A stretch of DNA of 48,374 nt, from the NCBI GenBank assembly GCA_001953115.1, contig LSSL01002334.1, forward strand, positions 1 through 48,374. The letters are read 5' to 3'. Under the pieces are notes generated by a model. It was given only the letters and a program-made list of their open reading frames with translations, searched no databases and was not told where the DNA came from. Within the stretch, counting starts at the first letter, position 1; the number at the start of each line of letters is the position of its first letter. This stretch comes from Smittium mucronatum (Eukaryota > Kickxellomycota > Harpellomycetes > Harpellales > Legeriomycetaceae). Below are positions 23,609 to 35,572 of the stretch, in pieces. Position numbers and translations under genes: made by a program.

Positions 23609-25363
23609 ATGTCTGAGAAAGTTTTCAAATTTTTGTTTGCTTTGCTATGGCTTTCTCTTGCCATATCATGTCAAGCCTCTCCAAAACTGGAGGGATTTTT
23701 CACAAATTCTGGGCATTCAAATAATTGGGCCGTTCTGGTAATTATAATTACATACAACTTGTGGCTTTTTAATTATTGCTTGATATTTCTGACACTTCTT
23801 TTTTTATTTTAAAATGATTTCGTTTGAAAATTTGGTAGGTATGCACTTCACGATTCTGGTTCAATTATAGACACGTCTCAAATACCTTATCAATGTATCG
23901 CACAGTGAAAAGATTAGGAATCCCCGATTCAAACATTATACTCATGCTTGCTGATGATATGGCTTGTAACTCGAGAAACAAAAGACCTGGCGGTGTTTAC
24001 GACCATCCAGACAAAAGTGTTGATCTATATGGTGACAATGTGGAAGTTGATTATCGAGGCTACGAAGTTACTGTTGAAAATTTTATCCGCTTGCTAACAG
24101 GTTTTTAAGATTCTGTAGTTTTTTTTACTTATAAAATATTTAATGTTAATTTTTATCAGGCAGGGTTGGACCCGACACACCTCGTAGTAAGCGTTTGTTG
24201 ACTGATGACAAATCAAACATTTTTATATACATGACTGGTCATGGTGGTGATGAATTTTTGAAGTTTCAGGATTTTAATGAAATCAGTAGCCATGATATCG
24301 CTGATGCATTCGCTCAAATGTGGGAAAAGAAAAGGTTCATTTTTTTTTTCCCTTTAGATCTTTATTCTTTTAAAACAATCCCGTGTTAACTAAATCTTAG
24401 GTACAATGAAATCCTGTTTATGATCGATACTTGTCAAGCTAATACAATGTATGAGGCTTTTTATTCCCCGAATATAGTCGCTGTTGGATCCAGTAAAAAA
24501 GGCCAAAATTCATACTCTGTAAGATCAATTTTTAAAAAATTAATAATTCATTAAAAACAGTCGAAATCTTCATTTATACCCTGTACCTCATTCTCTTTAA
24601 CCTTCCAAATTTATTAAAAATAAATCTAGTACTTCCATGATAACAATCTTGGCATCTCAGTTATCGATAGGTTCACCTATTATAACTTGAAATACCTTGA
24701 AAATGTAAAACCCGGAAGTTCCCTTACTTTACGTGATCTGGTAATTTTTCTTTATTCACTTTATAAAATTTTAAAACTAAAGCTTTTAATGTATATGCAT
24801 ATTCTTAGTTTGATTCATACGATCCATCTCTGATTTCCTCAGATCCCGGTATTAGAACTGACCTGTTCAAGAGAAAATTAGAAGATGTTTGTCACCAATT
24901 TATATGCCTTTTATTTTGTCTCAGAATACTCATGCTCATTTATTCCTTTTATTCATGACCTTTAGACTTTAATATCCGATTTCTTTGGAGCAGAGCAAAA
25001 TATTGAACTCACTATAGATCCTATAAAGTTGGATAATGTTAACAAGAATGAATCTCAAATATACATTCACCAAATTCCTTTGAAGGTATAAAAACTTATA
25101 TATTTTATAACTCTTACGATTAAATATAAATTCATTTCAAATCTAATCAAAAAGCTGAGTATAAACACAATTTCTAATCAATTTAATTTACAACTCATAT
25201 TCAGGATCAATTGGATAGTATTATACTAAAGAATTCAAGACTAGTCTCAAAACTTGAATCTATCCCAGACTCCAAATTGAAATCTCTGAATTCATACAAC
25301 GTTAATTTTTTCGGATGTTCTATTATTTTTGGATTTTTAGCCTTGATATTTTTTACACTTTAA
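23609..25363 (+). CDS. GPI8: GPI-anchor transamidase catalytic subunit (GPI8/PIG-K), 8 exons
   Basis: A cysteine protease-like subunit that cleaves the C-terminal signal of precursors in the ER lumen and attaches the GPI anchor. Exons: 23609-23737, 23839-24100, 24160-24334, 24401-24518, 24630-24740, 24809-24886, 24966-25085 and 25205-25363. All junctions are GT-AG and the frames join exactly, giving 383 residues, close to human (395) and yeast (411). The N-terminus is a signal peptide (about 1-22). Family signatures include [13 protein letters not shown] and [13 protein letters not shown]. The catalytic dyad is His158 in TGHGGDEF and Cys200 in [10 protein letters not shown], 42 residues apart as in the human enzyme. 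A single membrane span closes the protein (about 363-382), placing it as a type I ER membrane protein. The start is the ATG at 23609; an ATG at 23589 is followed at once by a stop. Confidence 0.97.
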
Positions 25364-27515
25364 GGCGACTTCAATGACTCTCTTCTATTTGAATCAAAAA
25401 TTCTTTTGTCTTTATATTTATCACTCTGTGCACAAGATATAATTATTATATAAAGATTTCAATGTTTATTGCCAGGGGCTATAGAAATTTCGAATCACCT
25501 TTTATTTTTTTTCTTTAGTTGAACTCACATTTTCAATTTGCAATATAAAAAAATGATTTTTTTTAACTATCAAACAGATACTATATGATGGGTGGCCTAT
25601 ATTAAACTTTTCTAGTCTTATTTCAACTACAAATAATGATTTATATTCTAATTAATGGAATACTACTAAGATATTCCATTAAATATCTCTCTGAACTTGA
25701 CTCTATTAATCAATCCGATGGAAGTCATTTCGGAATGCTTTTCTACTAGATACAAAATTATGCTCCTTGGTAGACTTGAATTCGGTCTTTAAGCTAGAAT
25801 CACTAGTCTAAAAAGAAGTACTTTTTATTTAGAATTTTCAAATATTCCGTATTTATTCATATAATAATTGGCACTTTATTTTAAAAAAAAGGGTGCAATG
25901 AAATTATATTATATTATATTTTATTTTTTTAAGAAATCTTTTGAGTTCAAATTAATAAAATAATATTTCTTCTAGTATTTTTAACGATTTAAACAGATTA
26001 TTTTAATATTTCTTTGTATACATTTGATAATTTCAAATCTATTAACTTTGAAATGGTAAATAATCCTTACAGATATAAGAGTGTCATAGAGTAAGCTAAA
26101 TATAAAAAATTTGGCATAATCAGAAGTATATTTAGGCTGAAGTTTTTATCAGTATAATTTCATATTTAAATAATATTAGCTTATAATCCTTCAACCGATA
26201 ATCAAAATTGTGTCTAAAAAATGTATTTTTCATCCGAAAAATAAAATAAAATAAAATTAAAATTAAAAAACAAAAAAGAACCAAAAATAAGTTTGGAAAC
26301 ACTAATTAATATCCAAATTTTATCGAGTTGGGTTGAATAAAATGAAAATACAAACATTTGAAATTTTCTGACAACGATTAAAAAAAAAAAAGAATCATAA
26401 ATCTTGGAGCAATTTTCTGACTTGATCTTTAGATATTTCAAGTGTTTGCATATGCAGATCTACGAAAATGGAGAACGATAAATATTAGAAAAAATTCAGT
26501 ATGTATAATTCAAGCTGTTCATTTAAAAAAATCCTAAAGAAAATAGTATTAGTTTTTCATTTATGCGTAGGTTTGATTTTGTTATAATTAATATAAAATC
26601 AACATCATTAAATTTATAAAAATCAATCTTTTAAACAGAGAAATATAAAATAGAAACCAATTTTTTTTCAAGGTATTGCTTTGCTGAATGTGTTTCTCAT
26701 TATTATTTCCATAAGACCATATTTTTTTGTCATATACTATCTATTCAAAATTTGAGCGAGAATTTTTTTTATATGGATTTGATATGATTTTTTTTCGAGC
26801 TCGAATACTCTTTTTGGTGATTTAATCATTTTTTTTACTTGATAGATTTTCCTTTTCGAGTTTTGCTACATTTTTTCGATTTGATATTTCCCTAATTATT
26901 CAAAAGTTTTATTTTAAAATATGTTATTACTCTATGTAAGACAGAATTAATTGATGCGTATCTTCTAGTATTTTTGCTTTATCGTGGGATTATTAATTCG
27001 ATATATACCATTAAAAATAGCACAAATAAATATCGAAAAAAGTGGTTTAGGAAGAAATTCGGTCTAACTTTAATAAAACGTATCTATATGGATATTATAA
27101 TAAATACGGGGATGAAATACAATTTACTAAACAAAAGACTTTTATTACCATTCCCTGTCACTACTTCAAGTGGGTTATTGACTGTGGCTGCATACCGACA
27201 CAAGATATCTTCAGAGAGGAAAACTAGCTATAAATCGATTCGTTGATTATCGGATAGCTTTACGATATTTAAACGAATTGTGTTGACGATGGAGACGTTC
27301 AATTTTTGAATCGAATTTATAGATATTTTATTGGCTAAAGTTGAAGGCATTTTTGAGATAAAAAAAATAAAATCGATTTGCTCTATTTAAATTTTTTAAA
27401 AACATTGGAATGAAATTGATTTTGAAAATCGGTAAAAACTACTGAGTGAATTAGTTTAATGAGATTGTAACGGGTAGTGTAGAAATAAATTTTGACAAGA
27501 TTGAAAAAGCGAAAA
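25364..27515. other. 2.1-kb AT-rich intergenic, no gene seen
   Basis: Contains homopolymer runs and short open frames only. It separates GPI8 from TAF7. Nothing resembling an RNA gene or a repeat with clear termini is visible. Confidence 0.5.
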
Positions 27516-29218
27516 ATGTCAGATTTCAAAGCCGAAGACATAAAAACAACCAAGATTACCTTAAAAATATCAAATATCGATGGGAGAGATAAAAAAGACA
27601 GAAAACAACGCACTTCTCGTACTAAAGTTCCCAATTCACGACGAGATTCTTTAGATTCACAATCTATGATTCTCGAAGATTCTGATTTCGAGGCAAAGAA
27701 ATCGAAAAAACCGACAACTACCAAAGTGAAAATAAAGAGATTGAGCATAGATAATCAGCCCACCAAAACCACATCACAAAAACCCGAGTTCGGACCACCC
27801 GATTCCCCCAGTTCACATCTTAATCTTGAGAATCATTTTATTGTGCGAGTTCCTGAAGAAATCAGCGAATCCGTTAATGAAATTGTCGATAAAAGAGGGA
27901 TTGGAGATGATGTAGAAATCACCTTTATTAATAACAGAAAAGCCGCTTTTAGATTCAAAGATCAGTTGTATGATGCAACACTCATGGATTTGCCTACTAT
28001 AACGGAATCCTACCGTACAACCGATAAGAAGCAAATATTAAAAGTTGCAGATATTTCACAGGTTTTTAATTTATTCCCAATAAATTTGGGGGAGGCGAGA
28101 TGTAGCCATGTTATTTCCACCCTTAACTTCTTATTACCAAGTAGTTCCTAATTTTTAAGAAATTTTCACGTTATTGGATGTAGATGCTTCTTGTTGGAGA
28201 AAAGATTAGTGGGTTTGATAGCGAAAAATTAAATGCACCTCTAGAAATCAAGGATATAGCTTACCCTCATGGTTTGGCACCACCTCTGTATAACGTTTCA
28301 AGACGGAGGTTCAGGCACAGAATCTCAAATGCAAAAATAGAATCCATTGAAAATGAAGTTCTGAGACTCCTTAAAGAAGATGAATCAGCTGTATCGATAA
28401 GCTATGGTAACTTTAGACATTAAAAAATATCCATGTTAGGAATTATTCGTAACTTTCGCTTCGCGATAATCTTTTATAAATCATTTACATTTTTATTTAT
28501 AGAACTGCAGGATTTGTTACTCGATTCCGAATCCACTTATCAGGATTCCAATTCTCCTGATATAAAAGAGCATAGATTTGGAACTTCGATAGAAGCTGAT
28601 GAAGATGCAGAAAGTGTAATGGATATGGACGATTTTGATGCTGATTTGGCTGATGAAATTAACAGAGGACTCGAAGAGCTTGACGATGAGGATGATATGG
28701 CTGAAGAAAGAATGGGAGAATCTCAATATTCTCCCGATGGAGCAGAAGAACGTTCAACCTCAGATGGAAGAAAAAATATGCATTCGTTCTCTGGGAAATC
28801 TGGTGACAAAGGGAGTGATGATGAAGAGGAAGAAGACAGTGACGAGGAGGCATCAGTTTACTCTGAAGATAATGAACTAAGTAACTAGCATTATTTTTCA
28901 CTAATACTCGGATTTTAGGGATATTTAATCTGACAATTACACTTTTTAATTTAGATAACGAAAGGGCAATGCAAAGGAAACTTCTCATAGAAGAGGTATC
29001 TAATCTCGAGGCTACTATTAAACGAAAACGCGCGGATCTGAATACCGCACCTAATCCGATAATCAGGGTAAATATTCTTTGAGAGATTTATTCTTTACTA
29101 AGTTATCTAATGCTTAACTTTATTTTTTTCATAGAAACGGTTTGAGGACACTTTGCAAAAGCTGATGACAGAGCTTGAGCATAAGAGAACCCAGCTTGAG
29201 GCAATGAATACTGAATAA
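27516..29218 (+). CDS. TAF7: Transcription initiation factor TFIID subunit 7 (TAF7), 5 exons
   Basis: A component of TFIID, needed for RNA polymerase II pre-initiation complexes in the nucleus. Exons: 27516-28061, 28184-28406, 28503-28880, 28955-29067 and 29135-29218. All are GT-AG with matching phases, giving 447 residues. Residues 1-100 are basic and low-complexity. The TAFII55 domain starts at ENHFIVRVP (105-113), continues through LYDATLMDLPTITESYRT (151-168), where relatives have LVDLPCIIES, and ends near the basic RRRFRHRI (222-229) and the helix EVLRLLKEDESAVS. A long acidic Asp/Glu/Ser region (about 257-382) follows, then a C-terminal heptad-like coiled coil (about 385-445). This order is that of TAF7. 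The start is the ATG at 27516; the frame continues a little upstream without another ATG. Confidence 0.93.
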
Positions 29219-30778
29219 AACTTCTCAATCTCTCTTCTTTTAATTAGCTTCATTCCTTGTATTAATATTATTCCATATACCCATCTTTGCATCATATCAT
29301 TTAACGGGAGTTATATAACATTTAAAGGATTTATTATCAAAATAAGGAGCTTAAATAATATCAGGGAAATCTAGAATTAGAATAATATAAAATTTAATTT
29401 TTCAAATGACAAGTAAATGTAGATCTAATAAAAAAAAAAGAGCTTCCTTGATTGCATAAGCTATTTAAGAGTAGATTTTTTATGAGTGCCAAGGGTATGC
29501 AACTGTGGAGTTAAAAACTCTTCATAATCAAGATTTCTCTAGAAAGGATTTAAAGAAATCAAAAGTCAAATCCATCAATTTTGGCATTTCAGGATCCCGA
29601 TTATTTTCACTTATGAAGTATCCAATGGACCCTCCACAGACGCCAATAGCTATATCCCAATTCCTAAAGAAAAAAAAACGTTATAAAATCTTTTCAGGAA
29701 CGAAGGGCTTTTTCTCTTAAAGTGACTGAGTAAGTAAAATAATAAAGCACAATATAAGAATACGCCTCACAGAGTCGTAAATACAAAGTATGGAAAGAAA
29801 AAAAGGAATTACCTTGATATCAAATGGTGATATACTCGTTTAAATGCCATGTTTATAGTCCACTGAAAAAAAAGTTTGTGAATACAATAGCTTTTGATAT
29901 GAAGTTATATACTCGGTAAAAAAATAATCCAAAGATTCTTCACCTAATACAGATATGAGTATGTATTTTTTTTACAGCTATAGAATATAACTCTTGACTA
30001 GCTTATAAGCCAAGAAGCAAAAGTTTAACTTTGAATAATTATTTCGCTCAGTTTTTTGAAATAATATTAGTCAAAAGCCACCAATAGCTAGTTTACATTG
30101 AAATTTTGGATTTAGTTATTCTTGATTAGCTGCGAAAATTCGCTAAAAGGCGAAATATATGCATTCTATTGGTCGACAATATCTGCCCTTCTGGGACATA
30201 AAAAATGTAGTTGCAAATTCAGATTGCTTATTCGATTATTTGTACTATAGTTCGGAAAATGCAACCAATGATTTTAGCAAGATTGAGAGGTCATTTTATA
30301 TTCGGGTTAATTGAATTCAAATTGAACCCCATTTTTTTCCAATAATTTTTCAAGATCAAATTATGTTGGCTCTTATCCAATAAAAACATTTGAGTTCTTA
30401 CAGCTTATTTCATCGATCAATAAAGAAACGCAATTTCTTGTTTTTTTTTTACAGAAAAATGGAACGTTGCTGATAATTTGAGAATTATCTTTCAATAAAA
30501 TTCCGAAAAAAAAAAAAAATGCTGATAATTTGAGCTGCCAGAATATTAATATATTAATTGGGCAATGTTGTTATAGATTCCTGCTAAATCGATGTTATTG
30601 GACAAGTGCGAGCAAATTCATGCTTTTAAGCCTAGAGAAAGAAAAATAAACTAAGGATTGAATTTAGATGCAAGTATTTCAAATCCATAACGTTTCCCGT
30701 CAATACTAAATCCTTTTGTGTATAATAATTTAATTCTATCAAAATCGATCTTTTATATAGCACTTCTACATCTCAAAA
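29219..30778. other. 1.6-kb intergenic between TAF7 and PRP2
   Basis: No gene seen. A 15-nt sequence (TGCTGATAATTTGAG) occurs at 30468-30482 and again at 30520-30534, the first copy followed by an inverted AATTATC arm. Otherwise only A/T runs are visible. The PRP2 promoter lies at its right end. Confidence 0.4.
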
Positions 30779-33700
30779 ATGTCTTTGCATCAATGGGTAT
30801 CTGATAAACTTATTAAGCTTACAGGCGTCAGTTCCGATGAGGTCGTAGATTACGTTATTTCTCTAGGTAATTACTTAAACTTTGCACAATTCGACTTTTT
30901 TGTACCATTAATGTTATAACAATTTTTTTTTTAAAAAAAATAGCTCAACGTACAGAAAATCCAGGAATTTTAGCTAAAGAACTGGAACGCCTTTCTATAA
31001 TAAATAATCCTCAAGACAAAGATTTCGCATTTCAATTATTTAACAAAGCCTCAAAAACCTCACGTCATAAAATATCTGACTCAATTCCCAAAAAAAAGAA
31101 AAATAAAGATACCTTCGAAATTAAACCCACATTTGCCGATCCTATCATATCTAATACTGCTCATAAAGAGCCTAAAACATCCATTTCCAGCACTGAAAAT
31201 ATATCTAAAGGAAAATCTCGCTCGAGAACTGTAGCTGAAGATGCTTGGGAAAGTGACAAAGAAGAAGAATTGGTCAGAGAGGAAAATATAAAACGTGCAA
31301 AACATAAAAAAGGTACTTGTGTCCTCTTTATTTTTCTTCAATTTCTGTTTTTTTTTTTTAACTTTTCAATTTATTTTTCCTTTAACTAGATGCTCCTACT
31401 GAAAAAGTCAGTGAAGATGAAAGTGAAGATGAATATACAAAAGCTGAAAAAGAAATGGAAAAAGATGCTGTTGAGCGCGACGAATTCGTCAAAAGATTAC
31501 GAGAAAAAGATGAATCTCAAACTAAACAAATTGTGCAAGATCGATCACAACCTTCTACAAGTGATATTTTGGACAAAAGAACCCTAGCTAATAATCGCGA
31601 ATTGAGAAACAAATATCTTCCCGATCTAAGAGAACGCTCCAGACAACAATATCTCAATCTACGTGAAGAACAGCAGCTTGAATTATTATCTAGAGAAATT
31701 AAAGAAGAAGAATTTTTATTTGGCTCCGAAAAATTGACTGAAAAAGAAAAAGCTGACTTGGAGTACAAGAAAAAAGTCTTAAGTTTAGCAAATGAGCGAA
31801 AGAGTTTAGCCACCGTTCAAGATGGCTATACAATGCCCGAAGATTACATAACTGAAAAGGGTGAAATCGACAAGAAGAAAAAAGAGGCTGCTTTATTTGG
31901 AAGATACATAGAACCTGATTCCGATTCTGCCACTTTTGTATCCGAACAAGAACAATGGGAGAAACATCAGATTGAAAAAAGTTTGTCTAAACCTTTTAAA
32001 GAGCCTTCAAAATCACTCACTGAAAAGGAATATGACTATGTTTTGGATACCGATGAAATTGACTTTGTGATGGAGGAGACTCTGTTCGAAGAAGCTAAAG
32101 CAGACGAACTTCACAAGTTTCTCGATGAATCAGAACGCAAGAAATCTACTATGAAACAAGTTAGAGAATCCTTGCCCATATTCAAATACAGACAACAATT
32201 ACTCGACGCCGTTGAAAATTTTCAAATACTGATCATTGTTGGTGAAACTGGATCCGGGAAAACTACTCAATTGCCTCAATATCTATACGAGGCTGGGTAT
32301 TGCAAGGATGGAAAAAAAATCGGGTGTACACAGCCTCGTAGAGTAGCGGCTATGAGTGTGGCTGCTCGTGTAGCTGACGAGATGGGCACAAAAATAGGTC
32401 ATGAGGTAGGTTATGCTATTAGATTTGAAGATTGCACTTCGGAAAAAACTAGGATAAAGTACATGACCGATGGTATGCTCCTCAGAGAATTTATGACCGA
32501 GCCTGATCTTGCTGGATACTCATGTTTGATGATCGACGAGGCACACGAGCGTACTCTACATACAGATATCTTGTTTGCGCTTGTCAAAGATATTGCCCGG
32601 TTCAGACCAGACCTAAAGCTGCTGATTTCTAGTGCCACAATGGATGCTCAAAAATTTAGTGAATATTTTGACGATGCTCCGATATTCAAGATTCCTGGTC
32701 GGCCTTATCCAGTCGAAATTTATAACACTAAAGCTCCAGAAGCCAATTATCTTACGGCTGCAGTTACCACCATTCTTCAAATACATGCTTCCCAACCCAA
32801 AGGTGATATTCTGGTATTCCTAACTGGCCAGGACGAAATAGAACAGGCCATGGAAAATTTAACAGTGGCTTGTCGTGCTTTAGGTAGTAAAATAGCTGAG
32901 CTTATAATATGCCCTATTTATTCAAATTTGCCATCTGAACTCCAGGCAAAAATATTTGATCCTACTCCTGAAGGGGCAAGAAAAGTTATTTTGGCTACCA
33001 ATATTGCTGAAACTTCAATCACAATCGATGGAGTAGTCTACGTTATAGACCCTGGGTTTGTTAAACAAAATAGCTATAACCCTAGATCAGGAATTGAGTC
33101 CTTGCAAGTCGTGGCGGTAAGTTTAATATGTGTTTTTTTTATTATCGAGCAATATTTTTCGAAAAAATTCGTTTTTTAAAAACCAAGTATTTTAATAATT
33201 TATTCTAAAAATAGTGCTCTAGAGCATCAGCTAGCCAAAGGTCAGGTAGGGCGGGTCGTGTTGGGCCGGGAAAGTGCTTTAGACTATACACCCAGCATGC
33301 ATACATGAATGAACTTGAGGATAACACAGCACCCGAGATATTACGCGTAAATTTATCTAGTGTTGTATTGACACTCAAATGTCTTGGGATTAACAATTTG
33401 ATAAAGTTTGACTTCATGGACCCTCCATCCCCAGAACTTTTAAAACTTGCTCTTGAACAACTTTACGCTTTGGGGGCTCTTAACGACAAGGGTGAAATGA
33501 CGAAAATGGGTCGTCGCATGGCGGAGTTTCCCATGGACCCCATGTTATCCAGAGCTCTTTTAGCTTCCGAAAAATATGACTGTGCTAACGAGATGGCCAC
33601 TATCGTTTCAATGCTTTCAGTGAGTGGATCGGTCTTTTATCGTCCCAAGGACAAAAAGTTGTTTGCGGACCGTGCACACGCCAACTTTGTAATCACTGGA

Positions 33701-34243
33701 GGTGGTGATCATCTTGCTTTGTTAAATTGCTACAACCAATTTGTTGATTCTGGATACAACATGCAGTGGTGCTTTGAAAACTATGTACAGTACAAGTCAA
33801 TGACCAGAGCTCGTGATACACGAGACCAGCTGATAGCTCTCATGGAACGCGTTGAAATTTATACCAAGGAAGCATCAGGTGAGGAGAATAGTGAGCTCAC
33901 ATCTAGAAATTTGAATCCTCAAGAAATATCATCGAAATCAGAGGATATCAGGAAATCTCTAACAGCAGGGTTTTTCTTTAATTCAGCTAAACTTGGGAAA
34001 AGTAAAGAGGGTTATTCTACTGTGAAAAGACAACACACTGTATATATTCATCCTAGCAGTTGTCTTTTCGAAGTGAAGCCACAGTGGGTTATTTACTATG
34101 AGCTTGTATTGACATCTAAAGAGTATATGCGTCAGATCACAGAAATAGACCCAAAATGGCTTGTTGAATTGGCGCCTCATTTCTATTCAAAACAAGAGAT
34201 TGAAGATTCTTCAAAAAGGAAAATGCCAATTACCCGTAAATAA
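30779..34243 (+). CDS. PRP2: Pre-mRNA splicing DEAH-box ATPase PRP2/DHX16, 4 exons
   Basis: An RNA-dependent ATPase that remodels the activated spliceosome before the first catalytic step. Exons: 30779-30866, 30944-31312, 31390-33116 and 33215-34243. All are GT-AG with matching phase, giving 1070 residues, close to human DHX16 (about 1040). The N-terminus ([13 protein letters not shown]) and the ERL...DFAFQLFNK region match the DHX16 N-terminal helical domain, followed by a charged, low-complexity stretch. Helicase motifs are intact: GETGSGKT at 437-444, [12 protein letters not shown] at 535-538, SAT at 567-569, [20 protein letters not shown], and motif [10 protein letters not shown] at 736-743, just after the last intron. 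The winged-helix/ratchet ([11 protein letters not shown]) and OB-fold regions follow. PEADYL-type and FEDCTSE-type residues favour PRP2 over PRP16, PRP22 or PRP43. Confidence 0.97.
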
Positions 34244-34497
34244 TACTAACTTTTAGACCTTTTTTCCTTTTTTTTTTCGTAATAGATATTTTTTTTCCCA
34301 TAAAATTCCAAAAATATAAACAACTCAGACCAATTGCATAAATGGAGTGTATTATTCCATCAGAATCTATAATTTTTTATGGATGCAAAATTATTTAATA
34401 CCTGATCAAATTTACAGTATATTCTCAGTGTTTGTGACAAATGTTTACAAAAATATTTCGTAAGCGAAACGAAAATAACCGGAGAATCAGAAAAAAA

Positions 34498-35572
34498 TCA
34501 TTTTACATCCTATTGTGAAGATTAAGAAAAGGAAAATAGTAATGGTTTTAGAATAAAAACCGAGTTTCATGCAATTTTTACAAATTGGATCACTTACTCT
34601 AAACATAATTGAAATTCTTCGTTCTTTTGGCAAAGCCTTTCCATTCCATTTCCTTTGTTCCGGACGCGAGGTAATCATGTGCGAAAATTCATACCTTAAA
34701 TCATGGCTGAAAAAATAAAGAGATTTGGGGGGAAGAAATAAATCTAGTTTGATTTTTGGATCCAGATTGTTAGTGAAAGTAGATACTGCATGGCCAAGGA
34801 GACTAATACCACCCACATATAACCCTGAATATTCGGGATTGTCAGTATGAGAGTTTATATCTCCTTCTGAATTCAAATCCAGGATGTGAGGAGGGTTCCA
34901 TGCCCAAGATTGTGGAAAAATTGACCATACTCGTTCGAATATTTCCATTTCAGGGCTGTTGACTGTAAAAAAGATTTATATAAAAATATGACTTTTTTTA
35001 ACAAAGAAAAAGGGAAAGTGGTGTAAAATAAAAGTTGCTTAAATACCAATCTCTTTCTGATCCTTAGCGAACTGATTTTTTCCGAAAGCTCTATTTCTAG
35101 GCAACCAGGCCGAGTAAGAAAATTCTCTATAATTGGTTATTCTATTGTCGAAATGACCCATAGCATAGCCATCACGACAATATCTTCTAAGCTTTTTTTC
35201 AATGGATTCGACGAGCATATTTTGTTCTGCGTCAGAAATAAAATCTGGCCATAAAACGATGTTCTTTTTAGATTGAACATACTTCGAAGCTAAAAATTCA
35301 GGGGAATATTGAATGTATTTAGGATCATCATAAGAAATTGGAACGTGATCTGCCAGCACGAAATCAAATTTATCATCGATTTTTCTTTGGACAGGAGAAG
35401 AATGTTCAGCTGTCTCGTCGTCGGATAAAGCTTTTAACGTCTGAATGAATCTATTTTGAAAACAAAAGTAATTCAATGGACGTGACTTTGAGAATACTAA
35501 TTCAGCTCTCATTAAATACTTTGAATGCAAAATGCCTTTCTCAGCATGAATAAGTTTATTGAAAATCTTCAT
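34498..35572 (-). CDS. ALKBH7-type Fe(II)/2-oxoglutarate dioxygenase, 3 exons
   Basis: A probable non-heme iron dioxygenase of the AlkB family, most like mitochondrial ALKBH7. Exons in transcript order: 35572-35047, 34962-34598 and 34509-34498. All introns are GT-AG with matching phase, giving 300 residues. LWPDFISDAEQNMLV (about 119-133) is the usual N-terminal helix region. The HILDLNSEGDINSHTDNPEY block carries metal ligands His214 and Asp216. LYVGGISLL resembles the ALKBH7 core, and RYEFSHMI gives the third ligand, His270. KERRISIMFR provides the Arg pair that binds 2-oxoglutarate. The basic N-terminus fits a mitochondrial presequence. The frame is open to an ATG at 35644, but TTTTTGCTTATAG lies directly before the ATG at 35572 and looks like a splice acceptor, so I prefer the shorter start. 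If the last GTAAGT intron is not used, the frame runs on to 34487. The gene is tail-to-tail with PRP2. Confidence 0.83.

Noticed and set aside
26974..27246. Open frame of about 90 codons between GPI8 and TAF7
   Set aside because: It has no ATG in a plausible context, no domain and the composition of intergenic DNA.
28635..28988. Open frames on both strands across the acidic TAF7 exon
   Set aside because: They are low-complexity shadows of the Asp/Glu-rich coding exon and have no independent start or domain.
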